A DNA stretch of 64,000 nt from Bettongia penicillata ogilbyi (lineage: Eukaryota > Chordata > Mammalia > Diprotodontia > Potoroidae): positions 8,096,105-8,160,104 of the forward strand of contig JAJHZJ010000061.1 of the NCBI GenBank assembly GCA_023548195.1. The letters are read 5' to 3'. The position numbers and the translations under genes were made by a program. The notes beneath the pieces are model-generated. The model was not told where the DNA came from, did no database searches, and saw only the letters and a program-made list of their open reading frames with translations. Every line of letters starts with the position of its first letter. Within the stretch, counting starts at the first letter, position 1. This document shows positions 55,360-64,000 of this stretch, piece after piece.

Positions 55360-56235
55360 AAGTAGACTGAGAGCAAGAACCAGAGTTATCAAAAGAAATT
55401 CAAGTTCTCCACAATCTAAGAAGGCTCCACATCACCAATAACAAGAGAAATGAATATTAGAACAACTTTGAGGTTTCACTTCATACCCATCAGGTTGGCA
55501 AAAATGACAAATAACAAAAATGACTATGTGTTTGAGAGGCTAAGGGATGATAGATGCACTAATACATTGTTAGTAGAACTGCTATGGTCCAACTGTTCTG
55601 GGAAACAATCTGGAATTATACTTTAAAAGTCCTCGTGTTATACATATCAATTGATCAGGCAATGCCACCTCTAGGAATATACTACAAGGAAGTCAAAGAC
55701 AGAGGGAAAGGACTCGTATATACAAAAATATTTATAGTAGCACTTTTTTTTAGCAGCAAAGTACTGAAAATGAGTGTTCATCGATTGAGAAATGACTAAA
55801 CTAATTGTGAGATATAAATATAATGGAATATTTGGGGGTCATAAGAAATGACCAATATAAGAAACTCAAAGAAGACTTTATGAACTAATGCAAAGCAAGA
55901 TAAAGGAGAACAAAGTCATGATAACCAGAAAACACAAAGGAAAACAACGCTGTACAAACAGAATTCTAGTCAGCGCAGTAACCAGCTGGGGCTTCAGAAG
56001 AGAGATGGTGAAACATTTCTCCCTCCTCTAAAAAGAGAAGCAGTGAGTCTTAGGTATGAAATGTCACCCATTTTCAGACAGAGCCAATGTGTTGATTTAT
56101 TTTGACTGTACTTTTTTGTTATAAAGGAGGGAGAACTCTGTGGCAGCAGGAGAGAGGGGAGTCAATTAAAAATGACAGCAATATAAAAAAAGGAAAGAGC
56201 ATCAATAAAATATTTTTAAAGGAACGAATAAATAA
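55360..56235 (+). mobile_element. L1 LINE 3' end (5'-truncated)
   Basis: An ordered match to the ORF2 end/3' UTR of mammalian L1: acaagagaaatgaatattag, aacaactttgaggtttcact, aggttggcaaaaatgacaaa, ggcaatgccacctctaggaa, tatttatagtagcacttttt, gttcatcgattgagaaatga. It closes in an A-rich stretch with aataaaa words. It is decayed and lacks the RT domain. It shows that ORF2-bearing L1 also contributed here, unlike the two ORF1-only elements. Confidence 0.75.
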
Positions 56236-58405
56236 AAGAACAGAGCCTGTTAGAATAGTTAACTAACCAGTGCAAGACATCAAAAACAGGAACTCTTCAC
56301 GACAAATGGGAATGTAGAAGCGGATGACTACATAATACAGGGGATGTCATTGTGACTCTCTGGACCAGTCATGACAAGGCAAGCAGGCATGCAGGTGGGT
56401 ATGGATACCTTGGGAGCTACTGAGCAGCACCCTCTGAGAGCGTCTGGATTTGTCCGTGTGACTGGCAGTACCCTAGGCATATTCTAAAAGACTGGAGACT
56501 GGACCCAGAGCTATAACTAAGACAGAGTGACCAATACTTTGCCTCAGAGGGCTGGATTTAGATGAAACAACTCATAGGGCACTAACAGCTCTTGAAGTCC
56601 TCCCCTAACACAGGAACCATAGAGCTTAGTACCTAAATAGCAAGATTAATTAATTAAAACAGGAAACTACCAGATGGTGGGCTGCAATGAGATCCTCCCC
56701 TTTGCCTTTTTATTTCTCTCTTCCTTCCCTTTTTCCTCTCCCCTCTCAACTGCGGTCATGCTATGTGCCACTTTCCCTGATCGTGATGTGTGGCATTTGC
56801 CCCAGTGTAGAAATTCCTAATCCTAAATCTGACTGGACCAAAAATGCTTTGATCTCCATCAAAGCTGATTTCTCCTGATCAGGAGAACTAAGTCTAGGCT
56901 AAGATACACTAAGATATATTTAACTGATGCAATTCCCACCACCAGCACGTTCCCAAAGTGGGTACAAGACATTACCAGATTACAGGGGTTTTGAGGATAC
57001 GAGGGCACCAGTTGTCGTCACTGAAAGCATCCATCCCTTCTCTTCTCTTTCTTCTCACTCCAGTCTTTACAAATACAGCCCAATTTCTTCTTGGGCACAA
57101 AAGTGCATGGCACAGAAAGGCATGAGTCAACCCTCCTCCTATATGTGGCAACTGCACTTACTGGGTATGAGCCAACAGTAGAAGAGAGAGATAAAACCAG
57201 AGAAGGTCTGTTGTTGGAGGGAAACATCACTACTCCAAACAGTTTGTACCTTCTGATTAATTGTATTTCATGCTCACTCACCCCCCACCCCACCTCCCCG
57301 CCAGCCTCCAGGCTTCTCATGGCACATTCTGATCCCCTGTAACTGGGATAATTGAAGCACAAGGGAGACTCCCCAAATCTGAGCAGTTTTGGGACATAGG
57401 CTGACCAGGGCTGGACTTTTTCAGGTACTTCAAGTCCCATTCTCAAGACTTACCCATCTAAGTGGCCAAGCAGCAGGGGGGCCTCCCATCTATTTCATCT
57501 GGCTATTCTCCTTGCATTGTGGAAAGTATTCTAAGTATGGAAAATGAGCGTTCTATAAATAGTGATGAGAATTTGAATTAAAAAATGCCTTTGGCTTTGA
57601 GTCCCCTGGATCTAAAAAGGCAAATTCACCCAAACCAAGGACTGCTTATTAAAAGTAAAACATATGGTCCCATTCACAATAGAATTTACATAATGACAGC
57701 ACAGGGGTCTCTTCTGTTTCTAACCTCTAGAACAAGCCTTCTCTGTGTTTGTTCAATACTCTTAAAACAAACATCATTCATGAGTAGTTACTATCACTAT
57801 CAAGAAGCCAGGGCTGCTGTGAACAGTTCATTGTCAGGACAGAATACCTCGGTTGGGCTGTAAAACAGTAGTCATTTGAGACGTGCAAACCTGATTTTCT
57901 AGTTCTCTTGCTATTCCCAGCAATCTTGGAAGTAAAATCTAGAAGTGAAGGCAGCTTAGTCTCACCCTTTTTCCTCACACTGAAATAATTATAGGGCATT
58001 TTTTATACATTGTAAGAAAGGCCTATAGGAGAGGAGCAGGGGCAAGGTGGCAAACCAACTTCCAATGACCTTTCACTTCATGGACTGGAAATTGGCACTA
58101 CATTTAAAGACTACGTCCAATGCCATGACCTTAGTGGAATTGCAATGCCCCTGTGTTTACAGCATCTCTTAAAATCACATCACATCATAATTCCGTGCTG
58201 AAACTTCAACACACCATCATCACATTTTGCAAAATGGTTCACAGCCCAGGGAAGATAGTTTGTGCACAGGCTAACCCAAGACATGAAAGTCAATAAAACT
58301 GAAATATGCATCAATAATAAGGATGGGGCTCTAAGTTTGTTGATGGATGAAATCTTTCCGTGTGACTTTTCTGCTACTTTAAAATTTTAAAATTAAAAAA
58401 AAACA
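56236..58405. other. Unassigned low-repeat sequence
   Basis: 2.2 kb without a repeat or gene I can name. Pyrimidine-rich at 56690-56755. The minus-strand ORF at 57018-57446 (142 codons) and the plus-strand ORFs opposite have no recognised motif. Confidence 0.4.
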
Positions 58406-58407
58406 AG

Positions 58408-58588
58408 GAAGTAGCATGATAAAGAGAATCAGTGGGCCTAAATTCAAATCTCACTCCTGCTTATTTGTCAAATCTGGGACAAATCACCCAACCTTACTTA
58501 GCCCCACTTTCTTTGTCTATAAAATGAGTGGAGTTGGGCTAGATAAGTCCTGAGGTCTCATCCCATCAAAAATTCTATGATCTTCCAA
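58408..58588 (+). mobile_element. MIR3/THER2-like CORE-SINE
   Basis: cctaaattcaaatctcactc, gtctataaaatgagtggagt, tgggctagataagtcctgag, and the CR1/L3-like end aaaaattctatgatcttcc. Confidence 0.65.
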
Positions 58589-58864
58589 TTCTCATGGGAT
58601 ACTTATGATAGGTTATAGAGAAATTCAATTATCGAAGCATTTGGTAGAGTTCTCAATGTCATTCAAGCAACAAAGTTGACAGGTTCACCAGAAGTAACCT
58701 CACTCTGCTCCTGTGGAATCTTCCCACTGGGGAGTTCGTTCCACAATCACCATTTTGGGGAAGGTTATTCCTTGTTCTCCAGACTTAAGCACCATGCCTA
58801 CCCCTCTTTTTTGTTCCCCCCAACCTCCGTATTAGCTCCTTTCTTAGGTGTTGTCTTCTTCCAT
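58589..58864. other. Unassigned sequence
   Basis: No feature recognised. Confidence 0.3.
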
Positions 58865-58990
58865 TGGATTGTAAGACCCTGAGGGCAGGATCTATCTTTC
58901 TTTTTTGATTGTATTTGTATCCCCAGAACTTAGTACAGTCCTGACACATAGTAAGTGCTTTAAAATTGCCAGGTGACATATTGAATAAGC
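58865..58990 (+). mobile_element. L2 LINE 3' terminus
   Basis: tgtaagaccctgagggcagg, tgtatccccagaacttagta, ctgacacatagtaagtgctt. Confidence 0.75.
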
Positions 58991-59096
58991 AATTCTGAAT
59001 CTAATTGTGACAAACAGGAGCAAGTTGCTAACATAGAACTGATGGAAACCTTGAAGGGGAATAACCATTCCATTTTAGAAGTACTGATGGAAAATC

Positions 59097-59232
59097 AGTC
59101 AATCAATATGCATTTATTAAGCACCTAGTATATGCCAAGCATAGTGCTAGACTCTAGCAAACATTAATACAAGGGAGGATGCAATAACTACTCTCAAGGG
59201 GTTTACATTCTAGTGGGGAAATCAACAATACA
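59097..59232 (-). mobile_element. L2 LINE 3' terminus, antisense
   Basis: agtcaatcaatatgcattta, gcacctagtatatgccaagc, actctcaaggggtttacatt. Confidence 0.8.
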
Positions 59233-59483
59233 TAAGTTGGTATATTCAGAGGAAAATAAGAAGAAAATGCAAATAAATACAAGGTTGCTTGGGAAGGACA
59301 CTAGAAATTGTGAGAATCAAGAAGACCCTAATCAATTATTTGCTGTCTGTACTCCTTCTGCTACTTAAGGCTTCCTTGTCTTCATTTCATCCTGTCTCTT
59401 CTCTCTTCTTTTCTATTTTATTTCTAATTCTTTCCCCTTTCACTTTTCCCAGCCTTAATGGCTCAAAGGCTGTTTAGTTTTTT

Positions 59484-59626
59484 TGGTTGTGTTTCTTTCC
59501 AGTTGTTTTAGTCCTATCAGACTCTTCATGATCCCATTTGGAGTTTTCTAGGCAAAGATACTGGAATGATTTGCCATTTCCTTCTCCAGCTTATTTTACA
59601 GATGAGAAACTGAGGCAAACAGGGTT
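59484..59626 (-). mobile_element. MAR1-like SINE, antisense, head missing
   Basis: gttttagtcctatcagactc, ttccttctccagcttatttt, cagatgagaaactgaggcaa, then a break. Confidence 0.85.
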
Positions 59627-60249
59627 GCCCTGTGGTTCAGGTATTATCCATGAGGACCCTGTTTCCTAATAACCCATTTCATTCAAATGGAGAACCTAGC
59701 CACCTAATCATAAATTTTTTTCCTATGCAGTGTTTTCTCTTGTTGAAGATCCACAACCTCATTTTCATGTCAGAAATTATAATAAGCACGCAGCCTCACA
59801 AAAGTCAGTCTAATCAATGGAAACACCTCTTGTATGTCACCAGGGCCAGTACGCTAATAAGTTTAAACATAATTAGAAGGGAGAAAAATGTGCCAGCCAT
59901 CGGAAACCATGTCCTAGGTAAGCACACAAATTTCCCATCAGCCTCCGTGGTGCTCTCTTAGTTGCCATGGCACTGGCATTGGAGGACCTGCCTAGAACTA
60001 AGCCGTTGTCTGCCAGATGCCTGAGCCTTTGCCTTTCTGTTGATTGGCTGAGCAAATGTTTATTAGTTTCAATTTCAAGGAGATTTATGTCTCATTGTGT
60101 TCATTCAGTGATTTCTACTCTTCTATTTATAGCATTTTCAGCTTTGGAGGCAGCCTCTTCAACTGCAAATACTCATTTCCATGTAAACCAAACAGAAAAA
60201 AAAAAATCATATAGATTGAAAATTAAAGAGAAATAAGGTGTTTATGTTT
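59627..60249. other. Low-repeat island, possible conserved non-coding DNA
   Basis: No repeat recognised. It contains an RFX-like half palindrome gttgccatggca (59961), a CCAAT-box orientation (tgattggctg at 60040) and a MEF2-type ctatttatag (60123-60132). Each is short and may be chance; no gene start is visible. Confidence 0.3.
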
Positions 60250-60251
60250 TG

Positions 60252-60488
60252 CAGTGCAAAGAACACTTGGACTTCAGAGTCCAAAGATGGGTTTAAGTAC
60301 CCACTCTGCTGCTTACTGGTCCTTGGGCAAGTTGCCTATTCTGTTTCCACTGCAGTTTTCTCATCTGTAAAATGGGGATGATAATTCTTACCCCATTTCC
60401 CTCGCGAGATTGGCAGGATCAAATGAGGACCATTAAAGCACAAAACACTCCAGGAAGGTGAGCTCGGTCATTGTTACTGATTATTTTG
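60252..60488 (+). mobile_element. MIR-like CORE-SINE
   Basis: cactctgctgcttactggtc, ttgggcaagttgcctattct, tctcatctgtaaaatgggga, ggcaggatcaaatgaggacc. Confidence 0.75.
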
Positions 60489-60554
60489 AGGTCTAATTCA
60501 GAGTACTTTCACACTGGTCCTATAACCATGTGCTAATGTGCAAAAAAAAAAAAT

Positions 60555-60622
60555 ACTTTAAAATATTGATAGAGGCCCACAGTAGGCACTGTATAAATGC
60601 TAGATATAATTATTATTACATT
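60555..60622 (+). mobile_element. MIR 3' tail fragment
   Basis: cacagtaggcactgtataaa then tgctagatataattattatt. Confidence 0.4.
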
Positions 60623-61345
60623 TGCTTGTAACTGTTCTTAGAACCTGAATCATCCCTAATCCTTCTTGTGAGAGCCAAAGGGAGTAAGCAGGCTGGAGGG
60701 AGAAGGGACAAGGAGTCCTCAGGACCATGGCCTTGAGTTTTTCTATCAAGGCAAGGAGGACAACAGCCTCCAAGGGCATTCACTTCATAATGCTTACCAT
60801 CTCAGCATCTAAGTGTTTAGGCAGTGAGAGCAAGGAAAAAGGAGAATAAACTTCTCTTGGGAACCAGAGTCTAGCTGGATTTTTAATTTGGAGAGCAGCT
60901 CTGCAGAACTGAACAGAAACACCTTATCTAAACATTTTGATAAGAATAAAGCCCTGAGCTAATACGCAGTGGAGTTCTTGGCTTTCTGGTGATTCCATTT
61001 ATAAAACAGCTCCACAAGCTGTTTCTGTATACACATATGCAGATAACCTTAGTCTCTAGGGTGACAGGGAAAATGATATTTTAATAACACTCCACAGCCG
61101 TGATCAGAAATACTGAAAGAAAGCCTGAAATGTTCACATGGCAATCTTCAAACAATTAATTACTTGACTTGCTTAGGCAAGACCACTTTGCTTGTCTGCA
61201 TTCGTGTTCTGAAGCCACTTCTCAACACTGGAAACAGGAAATTATACCCAAAGTGAGTGCTCAGACCTGGGCTCCTTGGTGACTGCTGACGTAAGGTCAG
61301 AGAGCTGGTTATCCAGCACTGTGTGCACCTCCACCACCAGGTAAA
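60623..61345. other. Unassigned sequence
   Basis: No feature recognised. Confidence 0.35.
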
Positions 61346-61347
61346 TG

Positions 61348-61359
61348 GTACACACACAA

Positions 61360-61406
<47 letters not shown>
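61348..61406. repeat. (CA)n microsatellite
   Basis: A CA run with two early interruptions, about 28 units. Confidence 0.96.
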
Positions 61407-61408
<2 letters not shown>

Positions 61409-62175
61409 ACCAAGGCATTCCTTTAGAATGACATGAATAGAGCTAGATTGTCCCAAGGAGAATGCCAAGACCCTGAAGGAAGCTCACCATCGTGATAATC
61501 CTAAGACTATACAGTAATACTGCCTTCCCGAGTTCATGGAGTGCCCAGAGGGGAGTGGGGAGGGACAGGGGTTATCTTTTGCAGATTTGGAAAGTGACCT
61601 GTGTGGAGAGGTTGAATTAAAGTTATCCCTGCCCCATCATAGGGGTTAGGTGTGGTGTCCTTTGCAATCTGGAAAATCTGCATAAAATTTTTTTGCCCTG
61701 TCTTTGTAACAGGGAAGTCTGATTTTTTTCTTTTTCTTTGATAGGGTGTTTACAGTACCTTATTGTGAAATTTGGGTTAAGTATTTGGTCATTGGCTCTG
61801 TGTCATCTGCTGGCATTCTCATGGCATCCTCAAAACTTCCAAAAAATTCCCATTTAATTTCTTAGGTCAAGCTATGTTACATCAAAATCATGTTGGGGAA
61901 AGGCATAAGGTGGAAGGAATAATTGTATTATGGTTTTTTGAGTTGACATGCCCTGCTCAAGAATTGTTTTTATTTACTCCTTCAAACCTTGGGCCAGCAT
62001 AGGGAAACTGAGTTAGCAAAGAGATGGAAAGAACATCCAATGGCCTGCCCTTCTACCAAGAGTCTGGGGTTAAAAGGAGAGACTAAGAATGGGCTGCTCC
62101 AGTGCTTCATTCAGCACCCTTAGGAAGATGAACCCCAAAATAGGGCATAGGGAGGAGAAAAAGAAAGAGCAGCTC
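61407..62175. other. Unassigned sequence
   Basis: No feature recognised. Confidence 0.35.
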
Positions 62176-62177
62176 TG

Positions 62178-62442
62178 ATTGTATGGTATAATTAATAGAG
62201 TACTGAACTTTGAAGCAAGAAGACCTGTGTTCAAATCCCACACCAATTACCTATCTGGAAAGAGTATTCCTTTTGTGCTTGACTTGGACCAGATAGCCTC
62301 TGAGGTCCCTTCTCTCTCAAATTCTGTGATTCTGACAATAAGTCACTTAAACCTTCTAAGCCTCAATTTTTTTCCTCTATATAAAGAAGTTGGACTAGGT
62401 GGTCTCTGAGGGCTCTTTCAGCCCCTGATCTGTGATTCTGGG
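62178..62442 (+). mobile_element. Two overlapping MIR3/THER2-like SINE 3' ends
   Basis: The first ends gcctctgaggtcccttctct, ctcaaattctgtgattctg (62337). A second partial copy starts at once (aagtcacttaaaccttctaa) and ends aggtggtctctgagggctct, ctgatctgtgattctg (62441). Both share the CR1/L3-like terminus, so either a tandem duplication or an insertion at the tail is possible. Confidence 0.6.
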
Positions 62443-62744
62443 TCTGTGGTGAAAGGCGCGGTATGGGATTGCCTGCCTAGCAAGGTTAATGAGCTATGCT
62501 AGGCCTGGGTCACTTTAGTTAATGATTATCCTGGAAAGTTTAGGTGCCACTCAGTCTGAGACTGGGTAGATTAAGAAATCTAATTATCTGACCTTGTTGT
62601 ATTATTATACTGAATTTGTATATGCTTTATTTTTTTCCCTTGTGAATAAGCCTAGGGAACTGTACTCCATGTGGATTAAGTAGAGATAGGGGTAGAAAAG
62701 AATGCAGAGGCTAGAACTGGGTACCATGGCATTGTGACAATAGC
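62443..62744. other. Unassigned sequence
   Basis: No feature recognised. Confidence 0.3.
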
Positions 62745-62942
62745 AAGAGAATGTTTAAGATGGCAAGTTGGAAGGAAACTTAAATATCATGCCATCTAAC
62801 GCCTTTATTTTAAGATGAAGAAACCCAAATCTAGGAGTGATTAAGTGACTTGCCCAAGGCAGGCAGTTGGCAAGGAGCAAAGCCAAGATTTGAACCTAGA
62901 AAGTCAACCTGGCTCAGGAGCCATATTCTAGGAGGTTTAGTT
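62745..62942 (-). mobile_element. MIR3/THER2-like SINE, antisense
   Basis: ggcaagttggaaggaaactt, ttttaagatgaagaaaccca, aagtgacttgcccaaggcag, gccaagatttgaacctagaa. Confidence 0.65.
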
Positions 62943-63111
62943 CTCTAATTGGGAAGAGCTTTAAATGAAAGAGCTTTAAAAATAGAGTGAGAAGTGAAAG
63001 CTCTGAGGCCAAAGGCTAGACCATTTTCAAGAGGTTACAGCTGGAGAACACAATATGTCTCCCACCGAACGACACAACTCTCTTCTTATCCTCATGCTAA
63101 AACAACACAAC

Positions 63112-63333
63112 CATATTGTTGTGGTTCAGTCACTTCAATTATGTTTGACTCTGGGTAATTCTTGGCAAAGAGTGGAGTGGTTTGTCATTTCCTTCTCCAG
63201 CTCATTTTACAGTTGAGAAATATGAGGCAAACAGGGTCAAGTGACTTGCCCAAGGTCACATAGCTAGTAAGTAAGAAAATGAGTCTTCCTGATTCCAAGC
63301 CCAGTGCTCTGTCCACTGTACCCCTAGATGCCC
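63112..63333 (-). mobile_element. MAR1-like CORE-SINE, antisense
   Basis: ttgttgtggttcagtcactt, catttccttctccagctcat, acttgcccaaggtcacatag, gctctgtccactgtacccct. About 15 bp lost in the tail. Confidence 0.9.
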
Positions 63334-63467
63334 TACATGCCACAGTCATACATACACCAAAGTAGCCATTTTTCAAGATTAGATATGCAGGTTTAGAGTT
63401 TGAACTGGGGAAGGATTGGTACTTTCATCATTAGTCTTAGCTTTTTCTTCATAAAGTTCCATATATA

Positions 63468-63588
63468 AAATCAATCAATAAATAAAATTTATTAAACATT
63501 TACTATGTGCTATGTACAATGCTAAGTGCTGGGAATTCCAAAAGAGGCAAAAGACAGTTTCTGCCCTCAAGGAATTCATGATGTAGTA
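63468..63588 (-). mobile_element. L2 LINE 3' terminus, antisense
   Basis: tcaatcaataaataaaattt, aacatttactatgtgctatg, tctgccctcaaggaattcat. Confidence 0.8.
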
Positions 63589-64000
63589 CTCTACAAAAAC
63601 TCAATCTAAGGATCATAGATCCTCCCCCACCATCAAGGCTATCTGTCTCCCCGGGACTGAAGAGGTATTCTCTGTCCTGGCCAGAAAATGTTTCATATCT
63701 GAAAGGGCCTGAACTTAAACTACTCTTCTCCTTTATGGGTAGAGTTCTTCTCGAACCCTAAGTTTTCTTGCCCCTCATTCTACCATCCAACCTAATATCA
63801 AACTTTACCTAAGGTATTTAGCTCTCTCTGAGTTAATACCAACCTGCCAATTATCAGGTGTCTATGCTTATAATTCTGCCCTCTGTACAATCCTTGATCA
63901 GATATGGCTTTGTTCACTAGCCCCAATCTCTGGTAGTTGCCCACCCACCAAAACATGCCATCTGTGCCCTAGACTTTGGCCAATCATCAACTTCCCATTC
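63589..64000. other. Unassigned sequence
   Basis: Pyrimidine-rich, no gene. It might be part of an LTR running off the window edge, but no diagnostic end is present. Confidence 0.3.

Noticed and set aside
57018..57446. 142-codon minus-strand ORF
   Set aside because: No motif, opposing frames equally open, and no splice or promoter context.
6858..63333. Functional tRNA genes
   Set aside because: The A/B-box-like sequences belong to SINE heads; no full cloverleaf with anticodon arm was found.
1..64000. CRISPR array, bacterial operon or phage system
   Set aside because: No regularly spaced identical repeats with unique spacers, no ribosome-binding-site pattern and no dense ORFs; the repeats are eukaryotic SINEs, LINEs and microsatellites.

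Overview
This window reads as non-coding DNA from a mammalian, most probably marsupial, nuclear genome. It is AT-rich and CpG-poor, and is densely covered with interspersed repeats whose combination is marsupial-like: CORE-SINEs with a BovB/RTE-type 3' end (MAR1-like), MIR/THER1-like SINEs with an L2-type end, many L2 and CR1/L3 relics, a BovB/RTE element, L1-lineage sequence and hAT-type MITEs. I recognise no intact protein-coding gene, exon set, rRNA, functional tRNA, operon or CRISPR array. The small ORFs are chance frames or decayed transposon frames. The window is therefore intergenic or deep intronic; the sequence does not say which. Family names are assigned from remembered features, not from a database search.

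Layout. 1-2.5 kb is mostly unassigned, with a CA microsatellite and a MAR1-like SINE. 2.5-8 kb holds an old antisense L2 broken by several insertions, including a 2.75-kb antisense L1-type element that carries ORF1 but no ORF2. 11.8-15.3 kb holds unusual SINEs, long TA/TG-rich tracts and a BovB/RTE fragment. 16-18 kb is a less repetitive island. 18.2-23.9 kb contains two diverged LTR-like copies flanking an RTE-like LINE relic (19.45-21.83 kb), which has a recognisable reverse transcriptase and a C-terminal C2H2 zinc-finger remnant. 24-34 kb is L2 and MIR-type SINEs, a short Ty3/gypsy-like RT motif and a hAT-like MITE. 35-38.5 kb is CR1/L3 broken by an antisense LTR. 38.5-41.4 kb is a second ORF1-only L1-type element, in sense orientation. 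42-51 kb is L2 and SINE debris, a 7SL RNA pseudogene (45.58-45.79 kb) and a polypyrimidine minisatellite (48.15-48.56 kb). 51-56 kb has an antisense RTE relic, two MAR1-like SINEs, a second hAT-like MITE and an L1 3' end. 56-64 kb is largely unassigned, with MIR-, L2- and MAR1-type insertions.

Relationships. The SINE 3' ends fall into groups that resemble LINE families present in the same window: MIR/THER1 with L2, MIR3/THER2-like with CR1/L3, MAR1 with BovB/RTE, and a fourth SINE with the RTE-like LINE at 19.45-21.83 kb. The most interesting items are the two ORF2-less L1-type elements with the same architecture (HAL1-type), the zinc-finger LINE with a candidate SINE partner, and the 7SL pseudogene. 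I found no convincing evidence of a new biological system.
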